Origin: Tenrec ecaudatus
Lineage: Eukaryota > Chordata > Mammalia > Afrosoricida > Tenrecidae
Length of the DNA: 64,000 nt
Direction: 5' to 3'
Assembly (NCBI RefSeq): GCF_050624435.1
Contig: NC_134537.1
Location: 12,582,584 to 12,646,583, forward strand
The notes under the pieces were generated by a model, which saw only the letters and a list, made by a program, of their open reading frames with translations, was not told where the DNA came from and searched no databases. This document shows positions 23,094-64,000 of the stretch, in pieces. Numbering within the stretch: position 1 is the first letter of the stretch; each line of letters starts with the position of its first letter. The translations under genes and the position numbers were made by a program.

Positions 23094-23324
23094 AAGCAAA
23101 TTGGGAGGATACTTTAGGTGGCCCAGGGTGAGGATGGAAAGGGTTCCAGAGAGGAGCAGGACGACAGCAGGTGAGTCTGGGCAGGCTGGGCTGGGGCCAG
23201 CGTATGGGGAGGAGCAGCTGATGAGGGCAGGGTGTCAGGGAGGGCTTTGGTTCTTCCATTCTGCGGTCTCCCTGTACGGGCTGCTTCCCTTCTCCTCCGC
23301 TTCAAGAGAGGAAATGTCAGCGAT

Positions 23325-23590
23325 ATATTCACTGCACTTGATTTATTCATGATTGCCATCTTCTGGGATAGATACAGGGGAAAAGAGCTGCTTTCCTGCC
23401 CCGGCGCACAAGGGCACAAGCAGCTTGTCCTTCTTCAGGAAGATGTGCCCAGGCTTGGCTCCTGGAGGTCCAGGGCAGGCTGTGTACTTCAGCAGTCAGC
23501 CCAGGGAAGCGAAGATCTCTGCTGTCCTGCGAGGGCTGTGTCCCCAAGTTTGGGCTGGCAGGGTCTACAGGGCACCTGGGCTGGCAAGAT
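23325..23590 (-). promoter_or_regulatory. XYLB: XYLB 3' UTR with candidate poly-A signal
   Basis: A canonical AATAAA (minus strand) lies at 23347-23342, about 245 bases after the stop. Cleavage would fall near 23325. No other AATAAA was noted between the stop and this point, but the real 3' end is not proven. Confidence 0.45.
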
Positions 23591-63614
<40,024 letters not shown>

Positions 63615-63636
63615 CTGGAAGGCATTTAAAAACAAA

Positions 63637-63865
63637 TCATTTTATTAGGGGCTCCTACAACTCTTATCACAATCCATACATACATCAACTGTGTCAAACA
63701 CATTTGTACATTCGTTGCCCTCATCATTCTCAAAACTTTTGCTCTCCACCCAAGCCCCTGGCATCAGGTCCTCATTTTTCCCCTCCCTCATGAACCCTTG
63801 ATAATTTATAAATTATTATTTTGTCATGTCTTGCTCTGTCCCACGTCTCCCTTTTAAAGACACAG
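63637..63865 (-). repeat. LINE-like repeat family A, antisense fragment
   Basis: TTTTATTAGGGGCTCCTACA, CAATCCATACATACATCAAC, CCCTTGATAATTTATAAATT. It lies in XYLB intron 1, about 20 bases upstream of the exon 2 acceptor. Confidence 0.8.
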
Positions 63866-64000
63866 TTTTGCCCCGTTTTCATACAGGGATAAAGTGCTAA
63901 TGACACCAGGTGAAGCCCAGGTCCCCAGGAGAAGTTCAGACCGAAAACCTCTTGGAAGGCAGTGTGCATCAGTGTAACCAAGCCAACAGAGGCCCCATCT

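Overview
This is a mammalian genomic window: exons separated by GT-AG introns, abundant decayed retroposons, no operons. The repeats point to an afrotherian, most likely a tenrec. There are many tRNA-derived SINEs of AfroSINE type (box B like GTTCGAAACC), RTE-type LINE remnants, and two 193-bp SPIN-like hAT elements; SPIN is known from tenrec among afrotherians. The species call is inference.

The one clear protein gene is XYLB (xylulokinase), on the minus strand. Eighteen coding exons run from 63614 down to the stop at 23591-23593. All introns are GT-AG. If exon numbering follows the 19-exon human gene as I remember it, these are exons 2-19, and exon 1 with the start codon, first phosphate-binding strand and promoter lies beyond the right edge. 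Exons 9-15 are packed into about 7 kb (40.8-47.7 kb); intron 2 (about 5 kb) and intron 15 (about 6.9 kb) are the longest. The key substrate and ATP motifs are conserved. One caution: by the printed numbering exon 3 has 69 bases where the flanking phases need 70, so it may carry a one-base deletion.

Left part (1 to about 23.3 kb): intergenic, downstream of XYLB. It holds LINE (L1, RTE), SINE, LTR-like and DNA-transposon remnants. It also holds an RPS27 retrogene with full-length ORF, poly-A tail and perfect 14-bp target-site duplication (6963-7344), a 41-nt U2 snRNA 5' fragment (10524-10564), a mariner relic with an internally collapsed transposase (13040-13870) and the first SPIN-like element.

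Right part (23.3-64 kb): XYLB, whose introns carry more of the same repeats, a second SPIN-like element, another hAT-type element, a MaLR LTR plus internal region, a 5S rRNA pseudogene (about 55247-55347), a 28-bp and a 37-bp minisatellite, and homopolymer C/G tracts. I found no CRISPR, no bacterial or viral gene cluster, and no convincing new system; the most notable items are small retroposition and transposition events.
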